A stretch of 64,000 bases of DNA from assembly GCF_028747645.1 (NCBI RefSeq), contig NZ_CP118100.1, positions 1,798,001 through 1,862,000 on the forward strand, given 5' to 3'. The notes under the pieces were generated by a model. That model was not told the DNA's origin. It did no database searches and was given only the letters and a program-made list of their open reading frames with translations. Source of the stretch: Microbacterium esteraromaticum (lineage in GTDB: Bacteria; Actinomycetota; Actinomycetes; Actinomycetales; Microbacteriaceae). Both the position numbers and the translations under genes were made by a program. Below, piece by piece: positions 61,982-64,000 of the stretch; the first letter of the stretch is position 1; each line of letters begins with the position of its first letter.

Positions 61982-63381
61982 CAGCGCGCTCCTTCAACGA
62001 CCACCTGAGGCTGGGGATGCGGATGACGGTGCCCGCCCGGGCGGGCGTGGCGCGGCGTCCAGATTCCGACCTCGGCCGGATCGATCTCGCCGACCAGCCG
62101 GTTGTGCCAGTCGACGGCGGTCTGGTCGGTGAGGCTGGCGACCTGATCGACCACGACGCGGGCACGTTCGGCATCCGACGTTGCGGCGAGGAAATCCGCC
62201 TCGAAAGCGGGTTCGAGCACATCGGCTCCCGCCGACCAGAGCGCATCGGTCGACCACAGCGCATCCGCCAACCGCACGAGAACACGCCGCTGTTCCTTGT
62301 AGACGCCGCGGCGGGCGTCGAGGGTCACGATGGCCTGCCCCATGATGCCCTTGAGAACGGCGATCTCGGCTTCGACGACACGCGGTACGACCACGTGCGC
62401 ACTGTAGCGCGCCAGCGTGCTTCCCGGATAGGCCTCCCGCGTTGCGGTCACCGCAGCACGAGCGAACCGGCCGATCAGGTCGCTGGTCAGGTTCTTCAGC
62501 TTCGCCAGGTCTCGGCGCGAACGATCGAAGGACTTCAACCACATCGGCTGCCGGGTCAGCCGGTACAGCGCATCGGCGAGTTCCTCGCGCGTGAAGTCGT
62601 ATCCGACCCACTGCTGGATGCGACCGACCAGCGGGTGGTGCTCGACGGGATCAGAGAGCTGAGCGACGTCGACGTAGCCGTTGACGATCGCGTCCTCGAA
62701 GTCGTGCACCGAATAGGCGATGTCGTCCGAGAGGTCCATGATCTCGGCCTCAATGCACCGCATGCGCCCGGGGGCGTCCGCGCGCATCCACCGGAAGACG
62801 GCCTCGTCCTCGGGATATACACCGAACTTCAGACGTCCGCCCGGATCGGGCATCGGCTCATCCACGGTCCACGGGTACTTGCACGTCGCGTCGAGCGTCG
62901 CCCGGGTCAGGTTGAGCCCGACGGAGTGCTCACGATCATCGAGCACCTTCGCCTCGAGCCGCGTCAGAATACGCAACGACTGGGCGTTGCCCTCGAAACC
63001 GCCGATGGGCTCCGCCCATTCGTTCAGCGCGCGTTCGCCGTTGTGTCCGAAGGGCGGATGCCCGAGATCGTGGCTGAGGCAGGCCGTGTCGACCACGTCG
63101 GCCGAGACGCCCAGCGCCGCGGCCAGCTCACGGCCGACCTGCGCGACTTCCAGCGAGTGCGTCAGCCGGTTGCGGGCGAAGTCGGCGGTGCTCGCGGGGC
63201 TCAACACCTGAGTCTTGGCCGCCAGACGACGCAACGCGGCGGAGTGCAGCACCCGCGCGCGGTCGCGCGAGAAGTGATCACGCTCGGAGCGGTGCGTCTC
63301 GGCGAAGAAGCGTTCCGTATCAGCGCCCGTATACCCGCCGGCCGTGTGTCCCACCGGTACTGATGAGGAGTCAGCCGCCAT
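61981..63381 (-). CDS. dgt: Deoxyguanosinetriphosphate triphosphohydrolase-like protein
   Basis: A 466-residue HD-domain enzyme that splits dNTPs into nucleoside and triphosphate. The HD motif is in THSLEVAQV, followed by CLSHDLGHPPFGHNGE, and a later metal Asp is in MDLSDDIAYSVHDFEDA. Substrate preference may be wider than dGTP. It lies between the dus gene (11-nt overlap) and dnaG (1-nt overlap), forming dus-dgt-dnaG. Confidence 0.95.
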   Translation of the reverse strand: MAADSSSVPVGHTAGGYTGADTERFFAETHRSERDHFSRDRARVLHSAALRRLAAKTQVLSPASTADFARNRLTHSLEVAQVGRELAAALGVSADVVDTACLSHDLGHPPFGHNGERALNEWAEPIGGFEGNAQSLRILTRLEAKVLDDREHSVGLNLTRATLDATCKYPWTVDEPMPDPGGRLKFGVYPEDEAVFRWMRADAPGRMRCIEAEIMDLSDDIAYSVHDFEDAIVNGYVDVAQLSDPVEHHPLVGRIQQWVGYDFTREELADALYRLTRQPMWLKSFDRSRRDLAKLKNLTSDLIGRFARAAVTATREAYPGSTLARYSAHVVVPRVVEAEIAVLKGIMGQAIVTLDARRGVYKEQRRVLVRLADALWSTDALWSAGADVLEPAFEADFLAATSDAERARVVVDQVASLTDQTAVDWHNRLVGEIDPAEVGIWTPRHARPGGHRHPHPQPQVVVEGAR

Positions 63382-64000
63382 CGTTCTCGGTCTCCGCTCC
63401 GCGCATCATCTCTCCGATGCCCTCGCCGATCTCCTGCGAATCGAGCCACCCCTCGGGCAGTGCCGTGCGCTTCGGCGAACCGGCGCGTCCGCGCTGCCCC
63501 TCGGCGCCGACGCCGGGGTACGGCGCGTCGCCGAGCGTACCGAGCAGATCATCGATCTCCTGCAGCGTCGACGCCTTCGCCAGCGCCGCGCGCAGCTCAC
63601 CACCGACGGGGTATCCCTTGAAGTACCAGGCGACGTGCTTGCGTACGTCCTTGCACCCGCGGTCCTCGTCTTCGAAGAACTCCACGAGCAGTTCGGCGTG
63701 GCGCCGGAAGGCGGATGCCACGAACTGCAGGGTCGCATCGACCGGCGGTGCCGCCACCGCGTCCCTCGGGCCGAGCGCCGCGGCGAGTTCGCCGAACAGC
63801 CAGGGTCGCCCCAGGCATCCGCGGCCGACGACCACGCCGTCGGCGCCGGTCTGCGCCAGCATCCGCACGGCGTCATCGGCCGACCAGATGTCACCGTTGC
63901 CGAGCACGGGGATGCTGGTGACGGTCTGCTTGAGCTCACCGATGGCATTCCAGTCGGCGTGCCCGGAGTAGTACTGCGAAGCGGTGCGCGCGTGCAGCGC
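63371..64000 (-). CDS. dusB: tRNA-dihydrouridine synthase, C-terminal part (cut by window end)
   Basis: The frame is open at the right edge and gives 209 residues, the C-terminal part of a flavoprotein usually 330-390 residues long. It starts in the conserved segment ALHARTASQYYSGHADW, followed by IPVLGNGDIWSADDA (FMN phosphate binding) and GCLGRPWLFGEL. Dus enzymes reduce uridines in the tRNA D loop. The N-terminal active-site region with its catalytic Cys is outside the window. It overlaps the dgt start by 11 nt. Confidence 0.93.
   Translation of the reverse strand, partial: ALHARTASQYYSGHADWNAIGELKQTVTSIPVLGNGDIWSADDAVRMLAQTGADGVVVGRGCLGRPWLFGELAAALGPRDAVAAPPVDATLQFVASAFRRHAELLVEFFEDEDRGCKDVRKHVAWYFKGYPVGGELRAALAKASTLQEIDDLLGTLGDAPYPGVGAEGQRGRAGSPKRTALPEGWLDSQEIGEGIGEMMRGAETENDGG

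Overview
The window is a high-GC actinobacterial chromosome segment, most likely Microbacterium or a close relative in the Microbacteriaceae. This is inferred from gene content and style. GTG starts are frequent, many genes appear leaderless with a TANNNT -10 box 6-7 nt before the start codon, and the actinobacterial markers OpcA, GlgC with a GlgA/GlgM-type synthase, trHbO, DUF3099, a septum-formation lipoprotein and meso-DAP dehydrogenase are present. No phage, insertion sequence, CRISPR array or rRNA was seen. It reads as core chromosome, with one accessory-looking spot at 30.17-31.29 kb. No stretch longer than 300 bases lacks a gene.

Layout. 0-9 kb: end of glycerol kinase, an elongator-type CAU tRNA, gamma-carbonic anhydrase, Dps, an amidohydrolase/PaiB-like pair, an alanine/glycine:cation symporter, then rpiB with a Nei-type glycosylase and the haem enzyme HemH/CpfC. 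9-17 kb: aminopeptidase N; a coupled MscS / truncated haemoglobin / flavoprotein operon; an unrecognised protein divergent from TesB; a YbgC-like thioesterase. 17-22.5 kb: EttA, a lipoprotein, an SSB paralogue, MsrA, a LysE exporter, an exonuclease and L31 type B. 22.5-27.3 kb: an ABC ATPase, divergent glgA/glgC, serB and an alpha/beta hydrolase. 27.3-30.2 kb: FabG, DUF3099, a 65-aa Cys-rich protein, SURF1 and GrpB. 30.2-31.3 kb: a frameshifted DUF559-type gene between two ~72-bp imperfect direct repeats.

31.3-37 kb: an ABC-F ATPase, DedA, a two-component system and an acyltransferase. 37-39.6 kb: biotin ECF transporter (bioY-ecfA-ecfT) divergent from a BioQ-like TetR gene, with three in-phase palindromic operators between them. 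39.6-45 kb: MalY-type lyase and the Fe-S assembly operon sufB-sufD-Rieske-sufC-sufT. 45-47.3 kb: haem A and haem O synthases (ctaA, ctaB), convergent on a strong terminator. 47.5-55.7 kb: pentose-phosphate operon tkt-tal-pgi-zwf-opcA-pgl. 55.7-59.2 kb: a DMT transporter divergent from def, a septum-formation lipoprotein, ddh and tRNA-Asn. 59.3-64 kb: an ABC ATPase with an atypical H-loop, dnaG, dgt and the end of a dus gene.

Functional links. HemH makes haem, CtaB and CtaA convert it to haem O and haem A, and SURF1 assists cytochrome oxidase assembly. Suf proteins make Fe-S clusters. RpiB and the 47.5-55.7 kb operon cover most of the pentose phosphate pathway. GlgC and GlgA lead to glycogen or maltose-1-phosphate. 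The most unusual features are the repeat-flanked broken DUF559 gene, the triple bioY/bioQ operator, symmetric bidirectional -10 elements, the widespread leaderless signature, and short tandem duplications at both ends of serB.
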